A program made the translations under genes and the position numbers. Source: Xanthobacter autotrophicus (GTDB taxonomy: Bacteria > Pseudomonadota > Alphaproteobacteria > Rhizobiales > Xanthobacteraceae). Taken from it: a stretch of 32,220 nucleotides of DNA. The DNA is taken from contig NZ_JAIVFO010000041.1 in assembly GCF_029991245.1 (NCBI RefSeq), positions 1-32,220 of the forward strand, given 5' to 3'. A model generated the notes under the pieces. The model saw only the letters and a program-made list of their open reading frames with translations, did no database searches and was not told where the DNA came from. Below are positions 17,490-25,774 of the stretch, piece by piece. The number at the start of each line of letters is the position of its first letter. Within the stretch, counting starts at the first letter, position 1.

Positions 17490-18080
17490 TCAGTACAGGC
17501 CGGGAATGACGCGCTTGGTGCGCTTCTCATAGGCCTCGTATTCGGCCCCGAAGGCCTCGCGCATCATCTTCTCCTCCCGTCCCACCCGGAACAAGAACAG
17601 CGTGCCGAAGCCCACCAGTCCCGCCGGGCCGGCGATGAAATTGGGCAGCAGCAGCGCCTGCGCCAGCGCCCACAGGAAGAAGGCGGAATACATGGGGTGG
17701 CGCACCCGCTCATAGACGCCGGAGGTGATGAGCTTGTGCTTGTCCTTGATCTCCAGCGTCACCGACCAGTTGCGCCCGAGCTGGCGGTGGGTGCGCCAGA
17801 ACAGCCACAGCGCCGCCGCGAACACCAGCACCCCCGCCACCACCTGCGCCGGCACCGGCGTGTAGGAGGCAAAGCGCGGGAAGGAGGTGAGGGCGTAGAT
17901 GGCCGGCAGCACCCCGAGGCCGAGCGTCGAGATGGAGAGCAGCGTCATGTCGCGGGCGGTGCGGTGGCGAGCGTCGGCCACCTGCTGGCGCTTCGCCTTG
18001 CGCTGGAAGGGGATGCGCAGCACGTACCAGGAGACGACGCCGACCGCCCAGGCGATCTTGGCGAAGAGGACGAGGCTCAT
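17490..18080 (-). CDS. Isoprenylcysteine carboxyl methyltransferase-like membrane protein
   Basis: The 196-residue protein belongs to the ICMT/PEMT-type group of integral-membrane, SAM-dependent methyltransferases. It has four to five hydrophobic segments (about residues 3-22, 47-63, 77-95 and 130-165). The family signature is intact: GRNWS (102-106), RHPMY (127-131) and REEKMMREAFGAEYEAY (168-184) near the C-terminus. Bacterial members methylate various substrates, including lipids and methanethiol (MddA); the substrate here cannot be read from the sequence. It lies 15 nt downstream of a membrane-anchored alpha/beta hydrolase gene and is probably transcribed with it. That suggests a joint action on a lipid or ester, which is inference. 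Confidence 0.85.
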   Translation of the reverse strand: MSLVLFAKIAWAVGVVSWYVLRIPFQRKAKRQQVADARHRTARDMTLLSISTLGLGVLPAIYALTSFPRFASYTPVPAQVVAGVLVFAAALWLFWRTHRQLGRNWSVTLEIKDKHKLITSGVYERVRHPMYSAFFLWALAQALLLPNFIAGPAGLVGFGTLFLFRVGREEKMMREAFGAEYEAYEKRTKRVIPGLY

Positions 18081-18095
18081 TGCGGGCTCGCTTGG

Positions 18096-19430
18096 TCAGG
18101 AAGGGGCATGGTCGGGAAGGGGCATGGTCACAACGGGCATGAGGCGTCCGCCCGCGTCGAGGGCGGCGGGCAGGGGGGCGCCGTCCGGCGCCATATAGGC
18201 ACAAAGGGCGTGGAGGTGGGCGGCCAGCACGTCGAAGGCGAACGGGCCGCACACATAGGCGTAGAAATCGTGCGGGGCGCGGATGTCGCTCGCCAGGAAG
18301 CACTGGCAGTGGCGCCGCATCACGTCGAAGAAGAAGCGCCGGTAGGTAGCCGCCGAGACCATGTCGCGCACCGGCACGTGCCGCAGCAGCGGACGCTGCG
18401 CGAAATCGCCCACCGCGAGCTGGGGCTCGGCGAAGGTGGCGCGGTCGAGGGTCACCGGATTGACCTTGTAGAAGGAGACGATGTCGTCCCGCGACTGCAC
18501 CTCCATCCAGCCGATCTGCGGCGCGGCGGCCACCCGCTGCGCCGCCGCCCGCAGCCGCGTGCCGGCGGGATGCAGGGCGAACTTCGCCGTGGTGCTGCCG
18601 AGGGTGAGGATGCGCACCGGCACCCGCGTGCCGAAGGCCGGGTCCTCATCGAGCGCGGCGGCCACCGTCGATACCGCATGCATGGCGCCGAGGCTGTGGC
18701 CAGCGATCACGATCTCGTCCAGGCCCTCCTCGTCCACGCCCTCGCGCGCGGCTTCGGCCGCCACGGCGCGCAGCCGCTCGGCGAAGGCGGCGACCCGCGC
18801 ATCCACTTCGGGATGGCGGCCATGGGCGAAATCCACCGAGAACTCCGCCAGGTCGAGGGATTGCCTCAGGCGAAAGCGCCGCCCCGGCCAGCGCATCAGC
18901 AGCAGGCCGCTGGCGAGGGCCACCGCGACGCCGAAGAGCCCTGCCGCCAAAGCACCCAGGTGGGGCGCCAGCCATTGCGCCGCGCCGATGCCCACCGCAA
19001 CCGCCGCCGCCCAGAAGGCCAGGAGCAGCAGATAGGTGAACAGGAAGAAGACGCCGTAGCGCCGGCTGGTGCGGAAATAGGCGAGCAGCGTGCCGCTGGT
19101 CACCATGTCGATGATGGCCCGCACGGAGCCGCGCAGGTGGGAGCGCACCGGCCGCTGCATGTCGGCGCGGGCGAGGTCGTCCCAGGCGAGGATCTCGAAG
19201 GTGGTGGCGGTGTGCCAGCCCTGGCCTTCCGCCTCGGACCGCCAGAGCGCACCGGTGGGCGTTGGCACCGGGGCGGCGTCGCGGCAGCGTGTCGCTGCCC
19301 GCCACACCGTGCCGAAGCGCTTCATCTCACGCAGGACGATGCGATGGTGGCCTTCCACCGTCATGGGATCGTACCCGGCCACGAAGAACACGTGGCGCCG
19401 GCCGACGCGCGTTGCTGGCACCTCCCGCAT
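18096..19430 (-). CDS. Membrane-anchored alpha/beta-hydrolase-like protein
   Basis: From ATG 19430 (AGAAGG upstream) the protein has 444 residues. The N-terminal 120 residues contain FVAGYDPM, an oxyanion-type opening. Two hydrophobic segments follow (about 125-152 and 156-179), and then a hydrolase core with the nucleophile elbow GHSLGAMHAV (S246). The Asp and His partners are not certain; D in SRDDIVSFYKVNP and a His in the last 100 residues are candidates. Membrane segments inserted between the first strand and the nucleophile are unusual for a lipase or esterase. The substrate is unknown. The gene forms a pair with the ICMT-like gene 15 nt downstream. Its last codons contain a 16-nt-period direct repeat. 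Confidence 0.8.
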   Translation of the reverse strand: MREVPATRVGRRHVFFVAGYDPMTVEGHHRIVLREMKRFGTVWRAATRCRDAAPVPTPTGALWRSEAEGQGWHTATTFEILAWDDLARADMQRPVRSHLRGSVRAIIDMVTSGTLLAYFRTSRRYGVFFLFTYLLLLAFWAAAVAVGIGAAQWLAPHLGALAAGLFGVAVALASGLLLMRWPGRRFRLRQSLDLAEFSVDFAHGRHPEVDARVAAFAERLRAVAAEAAREGVDEEGLDEIVIAGHSLGAMHAVSTVAAALDEDPAFGTRVPVRILTLGSTTAKFALHPAGTRLRAAAQRVAAAPQIGWMEVQSRDDIVSFYKVNPVTLDRATFAEPQLAVGDFAQRPLLRHVPVRDMVSAATYRRFFFDVMRRHCQCFLASDIRAPHDFYAYVCGPFAFDVLAAHLHALCAYMAPDGAPLPAALDAGGRLMPVVTMPLPDHAPS

Positions 19431-19646
19431 GGGGGCGCCTTCTAGCGAAAACCCTGGGGGATGGCCAGTGCGCCGATGGCGGCGTGGACCGCCATCGCGC
19501 CAGGGTTGAAACAACCGGGGCGGCAAAACGGTCGGTGACAACAAGAAGAGACAGTCACACTGACCATATTGCCGCGCGTTCTGAGCGGACCATTCCGTGT
19601 GCGGCAGACGCAGGGGAGTGGTCGGGCGAGAAGATCTGGTTGCAGG

Positions 19647-19681
19647 ATGGCATTTGCACACCACACAAGAATGCCATACTG
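19647..19681 (+). promoter_or_regulatory. Candidate promoter with overlapping operator before the GT9 gene
   Basis: The divergent spacer (19431-19760) contains no convincing gene. Within it, ATGGCATT (19647-19654) and AATGCCAT (19670-19677) form a perfect 8-bp inverted repeat with a 15-nt spacer. TTGCAC (19653-19658) and CATACT (19675-19680), 16 nt apart, resemble sigma-70 hexamers, and each repeat arm overlaps one of them. That is the layout of a repressor site over a promoter. The repeat is seen directly; the role is inference. Other small structures in the spacer (GATGGCGG/CCGCCATC near 19475, GGTTGAAACAACC near 19505) have no assigned role. Confidence 0.45.
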
Positions 19682-19760
19682 GCCCACGGTAGCGTTTTCG
19701 GGCTAAGACCGGTGCGCTTTACTCGTTCCATCCCGTGATGTTCGCGCCGGACCTGCCGTC

Positions 19761-20975
19761 ATGAAGCTGCGTGATATTTTCCGCGGAGGCAAACCCAGGA
19801 AGCCTCGGGTCGCTCCCCTGGGTGCGCCGGCGGCACAGGTGTGGACCAGCCCTTCCAACACGCTGCGCGCGCTCGGTCCGTCCCCGTCCATTCTGGTGGT
19901 GAAGCTCGACCATATCGGCGACTTCATCACCGCGCTGCCCGCCGTGGAGCGGTTGCGGGCGGCGTTTCCCGCCTCGGCCATCTCGCTGCTCTGCGCGCCG
20001 TTCGTGGTGGAACTGGCGCGCTCCACGGGCCTGTTCGCGGCGGTCTACAGCTTCGATTTCTTCGGCGCCCGCATGCAGGCGCCGCGCTTCGCCAACGCGG
20101 ACGACGTGAGCGAACTCAAGGCGATGGGGCTGCCGGCCCACGACATCGTCATCGACCTGAGGCAGGAGGACGAGGCGCGGGCGCTGCTCTGGGGCCTCGA
20201 TGCCAAGGTCCGCGCCGGTTTCGCCGACCCATCCAATCCCTTTCCCCTCGATATCGCGCTGCCGGAGATGGAGCGCTGCATGCGCCGCAAGCCGTGGCCG
20301 GCGATGACCCATGCCTCCACCCGGCTGGTGCTGCTGGTGGAAGCGCTGGTGCATGCCCGCGACATGCGGGGCGAGACGGCACGGTTCGCGGCCGGCTCCG
20401 TTCCGGTGGGGAAGACGCAGAATTGCGTGATCCTCGCGCCGGGAACGCGGCTCGGCATCAAGGGCTGGACCGCTGAGGGCTGGATCGGCCTCGCGTCTGT
20501 CGTGGTGGAGCGCACCAGCCTCGACATCGCCGTCATCGGACGGGGCGAGGAGGCCGAGACGGTGGCGCGGATCGCCAGCGCGCTGCCGCCGGGCCGGCTG
20601 CGGGATTTCGTGGGCCAGGTGGACCTCGCCGACCTCCCGGCGCTGATGCGCCCCGCCGCCGCTTTCGTCGGGGTGGATACGGGCACCACCCATCTGGCCG
20701 CATCCATCGGTGTGCCCACCGTTGCGCTGTTCTCCGGCTTTGCCGATATCCGCGTCTGGGCGCCCGTGGGCCCGGCCACCGTGGTGGTGCATGCCGGTGC
20801 CGGCTGCGCGCCGTGCGGGCTGCCCTCCGAGCCCCTGTGCCCATACCAGCGCCGGTGCATGAGCGTGATCGATCCCGAGGCGGTGCTTTCCGCCATGTCC
20901 GGTGTTGCCGCCCATCCCGAACTGAAGCGCCTGCGCACCGCGCTGCAGCCGGAGCTTGTGTTCGCGGCCTCCTGA
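19761..20975 (+). CDS. Glycosyltransferase family 9 (heptosyltransferase-like)
   Basis: GT9 enzymes transfer heptose or related sugars in lipopolysaccharide core or other surface glycan synthesis, on the cytoplasmic face of the inner membrane. The 404-residue protein shows the family's N-terminal VVKLDHIGDFITALPAVERL block and the C-terminal FVGVDTGTTHLAASIGVPTVALF block. A basic tail of about 40 residues precedes the first domain. A cysteine cluster lies near the C-terminus (CAPCGLPSEPLCPYQRRC), a feature seen in some GT9 proteins. ATG 19761 has no good ribosome site, but no alternative start is better. A candidate promoter lies about 80 nt upstream. The acceptor is unknown. Confidence 0.88.
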   Translation: MKLRDIFRGGKPRKPRVAPLGAPAAQVWTSPSNTLRALGPSPSILVVKLDHIGDFITALPAVERLRAAFPASAISLLCAPFVVELARSTGLFAAVYSFDFFGARMQAPRFANADDVSELKAMGLPAHDIVIDLRQEDEARALLWGLDAKVRAGFADPSNPFPLDIALPEMERCMRRKPWPAMTHASTRLVLLVEALVHARDMRGETARFAAGSVPVGKTQNCVILAPGTRLGIKGWTAEGWIGLASVVVERTSLDIAVIGRGEEAETVARIASALPPGRLRDFVGQVDLADLPALMRPAAAFVGVDTGTTHLAASIGVPTVALFSGFADIRVWAPVGPATVVVHAGAGCAPCGLPSEPLCPYQRRCMSVIDPEAVLSAMSGVAAHPELKRLRTALQPELVFAAS

Positions 20976-21129
20976 AGGCAGGAAGACCGGGCGGGCGACC
21001 ACCTGTCCGCTGGGGCGACCGCGCTTCGCCGCGGCTCACAACAGTCGTTCTCGATTGCCGTGTTGACGTGTGTTCGTCGCGCAAAGCGGTATCCACTTCG
21101 TGCGAAAGCGCGCCAGTTGCGAGGGTCTC

Positions 21130-22014
21130 GTGTCCGCCGATCCGTCCACCGGTTCCCCCTTGTCCGCCGTCACCGTGGTGTTCGTCACCTACAACAGCGG
21201 CGCGGTGATCGGCCGGGCAGTGGCAAGCGTGCCGGAAGAGTGCCCGGTGGTGATCGTGGACAATGCAAGCCCCGAGGGCACCTCCTGGCGGGCCGGCCTG
21301 TCGCGGCCGGTGGATCTTCTCGAAATGCCGGCCAATGCGGGCTTCGGCACCGCCTGCAACGCCGGCGCGCGGCGGGCGGCCACGCCCTACGTGCTGTTCC
21401 TCAATCCCGACGCGGTGCTGGACGCCGATACCCTGCCGGCGCTCCTCGCCGCCGCTGGCCGCTATGGCGATCCGGCCATCCTGATGCCGGCCATCGTGGG
21501 CGAGAACGGCCGGCTGATGCGCAAGGAAGGCTCCATCCTGGAGAAGGTGCCGCGCCGCCTGCGCCTGTCGCCCGACGAGATCGCCGGGGATTATTGCACC
21601 CGCTTCGTCCACGGCGCCGCCTTCATGATGGCGCGGGACGCCTTCTTCGCCCTCGGCGGCTTCGACGAGGCCATCTTCCTCTACCATGAGGATGATGACC
21701 TCTCCCTGCGCGCCATCGCCCGGCGCATTCCCATCATTGTGGTGACGGCGGCGCGGGTGACCCATGCGGGTGGGCGCTCCAGCGCGCCCTCGTTCGGCCA
21801 GACCTTCCGGGTCAACCGCGCCAAGATGCAGTCGGAGCGCTATGTGCTGGAAAAATACGGCCGCTCGCGCGCGACCTTCGCCCAGATCGCCAAGCTCGCC
21901 GGAGGCTGCGTGCTGGCGCTGGCGTGCCTTGATCTGCACCGCTTCGCCATCCGGACCGGAAAAATGGCGGGATGTTTCGATGACGTGCGCCGAACGCCGC
22001 CCGCGCACGTATGA
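21130..22014 (+). CDS. Glycosyltransferase family 2 (rhamnosyltransferase-like)
   Basis: This protein is predicted to be an inverting, nucleotide-sugar-dependent glycosyltransferase for surface polysaccharide or lipopolysaccharide. GTG 21130 follows GAGGG and gives 294 residues; a longer frame from GTG 21070 is possible but lacks a ribosome site. The GT-A fold shows VTVVFVTYNSG, VIVDNAS, the metal-binding region FLNPDAVLD and the later HEDDDLSLRA block that is typical of rhamnosyltransferase-like (WbbL/RfbF type) members. No membrane segment is certain; a hydrophobic stretch near residues 255-270 may contact the membrane. A TTGACG at 21063-21068 could be part of a promoter. It follows the GT9 gene in the same direction, so both may serve one glycan. 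Confidence 0.88.
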   Translation: MSADPSTGSPLSAVTVVFVTYNSGAVIGRAVASVPEECPVVIVDNASPEGTSWRAGLSRPVDLLEMPANAGFGTACNAGARRAATPYVLFLNPDAVLDADTLPALLAAAGRYGDPAILMPAIVGENGRLMRKEGSILEKVPRRLRLSPDEIAGDYCTRFVHGAAFMMARDAFFALGGFDEAIFLYHEDDDLSLRAIARRIPIIVVTAARVTHAGGRSSAPSFGQTFRVNRAKMQSERYVLEKYGRSRATFAQIAKLAGGCVLALACLDLHRFAIRTGKMAGCFDDVRRTPPAHV

Positions 22015-22148
22015 GGCACAGGCGGACGTTCGCATCGCCGGGGGAAGGGGCCGCCTGCTGACTGCCTGCCCCTCGGCCTTGTCCGTTGCATGCCACCGCG
22101 CGCGTGTGTAAGGCTCATTTTCCCGGTTCGTTCCGGACGGAGTTGTCC

Positions 22149-24080
22149 GTGACTTTGCTGAAGACCCCGCTGCTCGATACCATCCGTGATGCCGCCGACG
22201 TGCGGCGCCTGCCCCAGGACAAGCTGGCCCAGCTCGCCGCCGAACTGCGCGCGGAGACCATCGATGCCGTTTCCGTCACCGGCGGGCATCTAGGCGCGGG
22301 CCTGGGCGTGGTCGAGCTGACGGTGGCCCTGCACCATGTGTTCAACACCCCCCATGATCGCCTGATCTGGGATGTGGGCCACCAGTGCTACCCCCACAAG
22401 ATTCTCACCGGCCGGCGCGACCGCATCCGCACCCTGCGCCAGGGCGGTGGCCTCTCGGGCTTCACCCGGCGGGCGGAGAGCGAATACGACCCGTTTGGAG
22501 CGGCGCATTCTTCTACCTCCATCTCCGCCGGCCTCGGCATGGCGGTGGCGCGCGACCTGTCGGGGGAAGAGCGCAACGTGGTGTGCGTGATCGGCGACGG
22601 CGCCATGTCCGCCGGCATGGCCTATGAGGCCATGAACAATGCCGGCGCCATGGACAGCCGGCTCATCGTCATTCTCAACGACAACGACATGTCCATCGCC
22701 CCGCCCACGGGGGCCATGTCGGCCTATCTGGCGCGGCTGATTTCGGGGCAGACCTACCGCTCGCTCCGGGAGATCGGCAAGCAGATCGCCGGTCATTTGC
22801 CCAAGTTCGTGGAGCGCGGCGCGGCGCGGGCCGAGGAATTCGCCCGCGGCTTCTGGACCGGCGGCACCCTGTTCGAGGAACTGGGCTTCTATTATGTGGG
22901 CCCCATCGACGGGCACAATCTGGACCACCTGCTGCCCGTGCTGAAGAACGTGCGGGACGCCAAGACCGGCCCCATCCTGGTCCATGTGGTGACCCAGAAG
23001 GGCAAGGGCTACGCCCCCGCCGAGGCCAGCGCCGACAAGTATCACGGCGTGGTCAAGTTCGACGTGGTGACCGGCGCCCAGGTGAAGGCCAAGTCCAACG
23101 CGCCGTCCTACACCCGCGTGTTCGCCGAGAGCCTCATTTCCGAAGCGCGGCGCGATCCCAAGGTGGTCGCGATCACCGCCGCCATGCCGTCGGGCACGGG
23201 GCTGGACCTGTTCGGGCAGGTCTATCCCGAGCGCACCTTCGACGTGGGCATCGCCGAGCAGCATGCGGTGACGTTCGCGGCCGGGCTCGCGGCGGAAGGC
23301 TTCAAGCCGTTCTGCGCGCTCTATTCCACCTTCCTCCAGCGGGCCTACGACCAGGTGGTGCACGACGTGGCGCTGCAGGGCCTGCCCGTGCGCTTCATCA
23401 TCGACCGCGCCGGCCTCGTGGGCGCGGACGGGGCGACCCATGCGGGCGCCTTCGACATCGCCTTCCTCGCCTGCCTGCCCGGCATGGCCGTGATGGCCCC
23501 GGCCGACGAGGCCGAACTGGTGCACATGATGGCCACTGCCGTGGCCTATGACGATGGCCCCATCGCCGTGCGCTTCCCCCGCGGGGAAGGCGTGGGCGTG
23601 GAGCGGCCCGACCGGGGTGAAGTCCTGCCCATCGGCAAGGGCCGCATCGTGCGCGGAACCGGAGAGGGCGACATTGCTTTGCTCTCCCTCGGAACCCGCC
23701 TTGCCGCCTGCCTGGACGCCGCCGAGCGGCTGGAGGCGGCCGGCTTCGCTGTCACCGTGGCCGACGCCCGCTTCGCCAAGCCCCTCGACCGGGAGCTGGT
23801 GCTGAAGCTCGCCGCCGGCCATGGCGCGCTGGTCACGGTGGAAGAGGGCTCGGTGGGCGGCTTCGGCAGCCACGTGCTCCAGCTGGTCACCGACGAGGGC
23901 CTGCTGGACCGGGGCACCGTGAAGGTGCGCGCCATGGTGCTGCCCGACATCTACATCGACCAGGAGACCCAGGGCCGCCAGCTCGCCCAGGCCGGCCTCG
24001 ACGCCGACGCCATCGTGGCCAAGGTGGAAGGGCTGCTGGGCAAGGCCAAGGCCGGGGTGAGCCTGCACAAGGCGGGGTGA
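22149..24080 (+). CDS. dxs: 1-Deoxy-D-xylulose-5-phosphate synthase
   Basis: DXS joins pyruvate and glyceraldehyde 3-phosphate to form deoxyxylulose phosphate, the entry to the MEP isoprenoid pathway and also a thiamin precursor. It uses thiamin diphosphate and magnesium. GTG 22149, with GGAG 6 nt before it, gives 643 residues, the usual length. The cofactor motif [18 protein letters not shown], the active-site block [17 protein letters not shown] and the C-terminal transketolase domain are intact. The frame could extend to 22086, but the family start fits [10 protein letters not shown]. It is in the same direction as the glycosyltransferase genes but 134 nt away, so it may have its own promoter. 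It converges with the hydrolase gene 20 nt downstream. Confidence 0.98.
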   Translation: MTLLKTPLLDTIRDAADVRRLPQDKLAQLAAELRAETIDAVSVTGGHLGAGLGVVELTVALHHVFNTPHDRLIWDVGHQCYPHKILTGRRDRIRTLRQGGGLSGFTRRAESEYDPFGAAHSSTSISAGLGMAVARDLSGEERNVVCVIGDGAMSAGMAYEAMNNAGAMDSRLIVILNDNDMSIAPPTGAMSAYLARLISGQTYRSLREIGKQIAGHLPKFVERGAARAEEFARGFWTGGTLFEELGFYYVGPIDGHNLDHLLPVLKNVRDAKTGPILVHVVTQKGKGYAPAEASADKYHGVVKFDVVTGAQVKAKSNAPSYTRVFAESLISEARRDPKVVAITAAMPSGTGLDLFGQVYPERTFDVGIAEQHAVTFAAGLAAEGFKPFCALYSTFLQRAYDQVVHDVALQGLPVRFIIDRAGLVGADGATHAGAFDIAFLACLPGMAVMAPADEAELVHMMATAVAYDDGPIAVRFPRGEGVGVERPDRGEVLPIGKGRIVRGTGEGDIALLSLGTRLAACLDAAERLEAAGFAVTVADARFAKPLDRELVLKLAAGHGALVTVEEGSVGGFGSHVLQLVTDEGLLDRGTVKVRAMVLPDIYIDQETQGRQLAQAGLDADAIVAKVEGLLGKAKAGVSLHKAG

Positions 24081-24100
24081 GGGGAGGGGCGCGGCCCCGG

Positions 24101-24784
24101 CTATCGCGAGAGGATGAAGCTCGCGATGGCCGAAACGGCAGCATCGTCATTGCCCGCGAAGCCATGCGCCGCGAACGGGCCGCACGGATTGCCCTGCCCT
24201 GGTCCTGAATTGACCCAGGCGATTTGCGCCTTGCCGCTCCAGGCCTGAAACGGCGCGACCCCAGACGCGGGCGTGCTGGCGCAGGCGTCGTTGGGGTTGT
24301 GCACGATCAGCGTGGCCGGCAAGGCCGACGGCGAGCCTGCCACCGCCTTGACCGAGTTGGGCGCGGGTCCGGGCATCAGGGGCCCCGACACGAGGACGAG
24401 CCCGTTGGCGCGGCTACTCCCTGCCGCCGCCGCCAGGGTGCCTCGGCTCATGCCCACAACCACCACCGGCCGGCTGGCGGAGGCCACCGCAGCCCCGACA
24501 TTGCCCTGGGCCACGATGGTCGCGATGCCGCGCTGTTCGAGCGCGGCGCGGTTGCGGATCAGGAAGTCGGAAGGGACGGCGCCGCCGGCGCCAGGGACGA
24601 GGATGGCCGTCGCGCGCGGTTTTCCCGCCTGCGCTGCTGCGCGATCCAAGGCCGCTCCCAGAACGCCGACGCCTACGGCCAGCCCGAAAGCAAGGAGACG
24701 GACGCGGCGATGATTGCCGCTTCGCTGAAGTCCGCTGGAGTTGTGCACGGTAAGCCCCCGGAAGCCCATCGGTCGATCCCCCAT
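24101..24784 (-). CDS. Probable exported alpha/beta hydrolase
   Basis: The protein of about 227 residues has a basic N-terminus and a hydrophobic segment (about 27-52, ending ALDRAAAQAG) that resembles a Sec signal peptide. The hydrolase core shows VPGAGG, a nucleophile elbow GMSRG (S113), an Asp in NPNDAC (D166) and a His in AAHGF (H207), in the right order for a Ser-Asp-His triad. The substrate is unknown. The start is uncertain: ATGs at 24820, 24802, 24784 and 24769 are in frame, and GAAGGG suits 24784. The gene lies 54 nt behind the metallo-hydrolase gene on the same strand and may be the last gene of the mutase operon. It converges with dxs. Confidence 0.75.
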   Translation of the reverse strand: MGDRPMGFRGLTVHNSSGLQRSGNHRRVRLLAFGLAVGVGVLGAALDRAAAQAGKPRATAILVPGAGGAVPSDFLIRNRAALEQRGIATIVAQGNVGAAVASASRPVVVVGMSRGTLAAAAGSSRANGLVLVSGPLMPGPAPNSVKAVAGSPSALPATLIVHNPNDACASTPASGVAPFQAWSGKAQIAWVNSGPGQGNPCGPFAAHGFAGNDDAAVSAIASFILSR

Positions 24785-24838
24785 TCCGATCGACCCTTCC
24801 ATGATAGGACCAAGCTGCAATTCATGCGAGTGCAGACG

Positions 24839-25774
24839 CTATTTCGCCCGTTCCGGCGCTTGATGGCCAGGGGGCGCAGCCTCGGTAGCGTCGGCCACCG
24901 CTGCGACATTCCGCCGGTGCACCGCCTCATAGGGCTCGAAATACGTCACCGCCCCGGTCGCGAACGCCTCCGCCGCAAATGTCCGCAAGTCCATCCCGGC
25001 CAGCTCCGGCTCGGTCTTCAGCCGCAACAGCTTCTCCACATAAGCCCGCGTCGCTGTGATCAGCGCCGGCCCGTAGCCGCCGGCGGCGATCACATCATCC
25101 GCGCCGTGATTGGGCAGGATGCGGGTCGCCCCCAGCGCCGCCAGCCGCTCCAGCCCCGCCAGGTGGGTGGCGAGGCGGTCGGGCTCGTCCACATAGGTGA
25201 TGGGGTCTTCCAGCGTGTCGCCGGCCAGCAGCAGCCCGTCCGGCAGCAGGGCCACCGTGCCGTCCCGGCTGTGGATATCCATGTGGAAAATCGCCACCGG
25301 AACCGCACCGACGGTCAGCTCAAGCCGTTCCTCGAACAGGACATTCGGCAGGATCAGCGGGCGGATGGGCGGGTCGCCTGCCTCCAGTCGCTCCCTGTGG
25401 AGGGCGAGCAGGGCGGCGGTTTCCCGGTTGGCGATGATCTCGCAATCGGCGAACACTTCGTTGCCGGCCACATGGTCGTCATGCCAGTGGCTCAGCACCA
25501 CGCGGATGCGCCGGGCACCCCGCCGTTCCAGCGTCTCCCGGATGATGCGGGCGTGGGCCAACGAGATGTGGGTGTCGTAGACCAGCGCCTCGTCGCCATC
25601 CACCACCGCATAGGAGGCGATGCCGAGGGCATAGGCGCCGTCGTCCAGCCAGTTCTCGTGGGTGCCATGCAGCCGCACCCCCGGCACCCGTCCGTCATAG
25701 AAGGCGAGCACGTGCGGGGCCGGCTCCAGCACCCGCAGGGTGGAGCCGGGCGCTGCAAGGGCAGTCCCGCTCAC
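24839..25774 (-). CDS. Metallo-beta-lactamase-fold hydrolase
   Basis: The 311-residue protein has the metal-binding HXHXDH motif (H96, H98, D100, H101 in LSHWHDDH). Further ligands are likely in a downstream His ([10 protein letters not shown]), the Asp of LLAGDTLED and the His of LPNHGADD. Members of this fold hydrolyse thioesters, lactones, phosphoesters and other bonds; the substrate here is unknown. It starts with GTG at 25774, inside a GTGA overlap with the stop codon of the large mutase subunit, so translation is coupled. No signal peptide is seen. The tight coupling suggests a task linked to methylmalonyl- or succinyl-CoA, such as removal of a side product, but that is inference. Confidence 0.88.
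   Translation of the reverse strand: MSGTALAAPGSTLRVLEPAPHVLAFYDGRVPGVRLHGTHENWLDDGAYALGIASYAVVDGDEALVYDTHISLAHARIIRETLERRGARRIRVVLSHWHDDHVAGNEVFADCEIIANRETAALLALHRERLEAGDPPIRPLILPNVLFEERLELTVGAVPVAIFHMDIHSRDGTVALLPDGLLLAGDTLEDPITYVDEPDRLATHLAGLERLAALGATRILPNHGADDVIAAGGYGPALITATRAYVEKLLRLKTEPELAGMDLRTFAAEAFATGAVTYFEPYEAVHRRNVAAVADATEAAPPGHQAPERAK

Noticed and set aside
19442-19495. Possible 17-residue peptide (MAVHAAIGALAIPQGFR) upstream of the membrane hydrolase
   Set aside because: The frame is open and lies just before the hydrolase start, but there is no ribosome site and part is explained by an inverted repeat; too weak to call.
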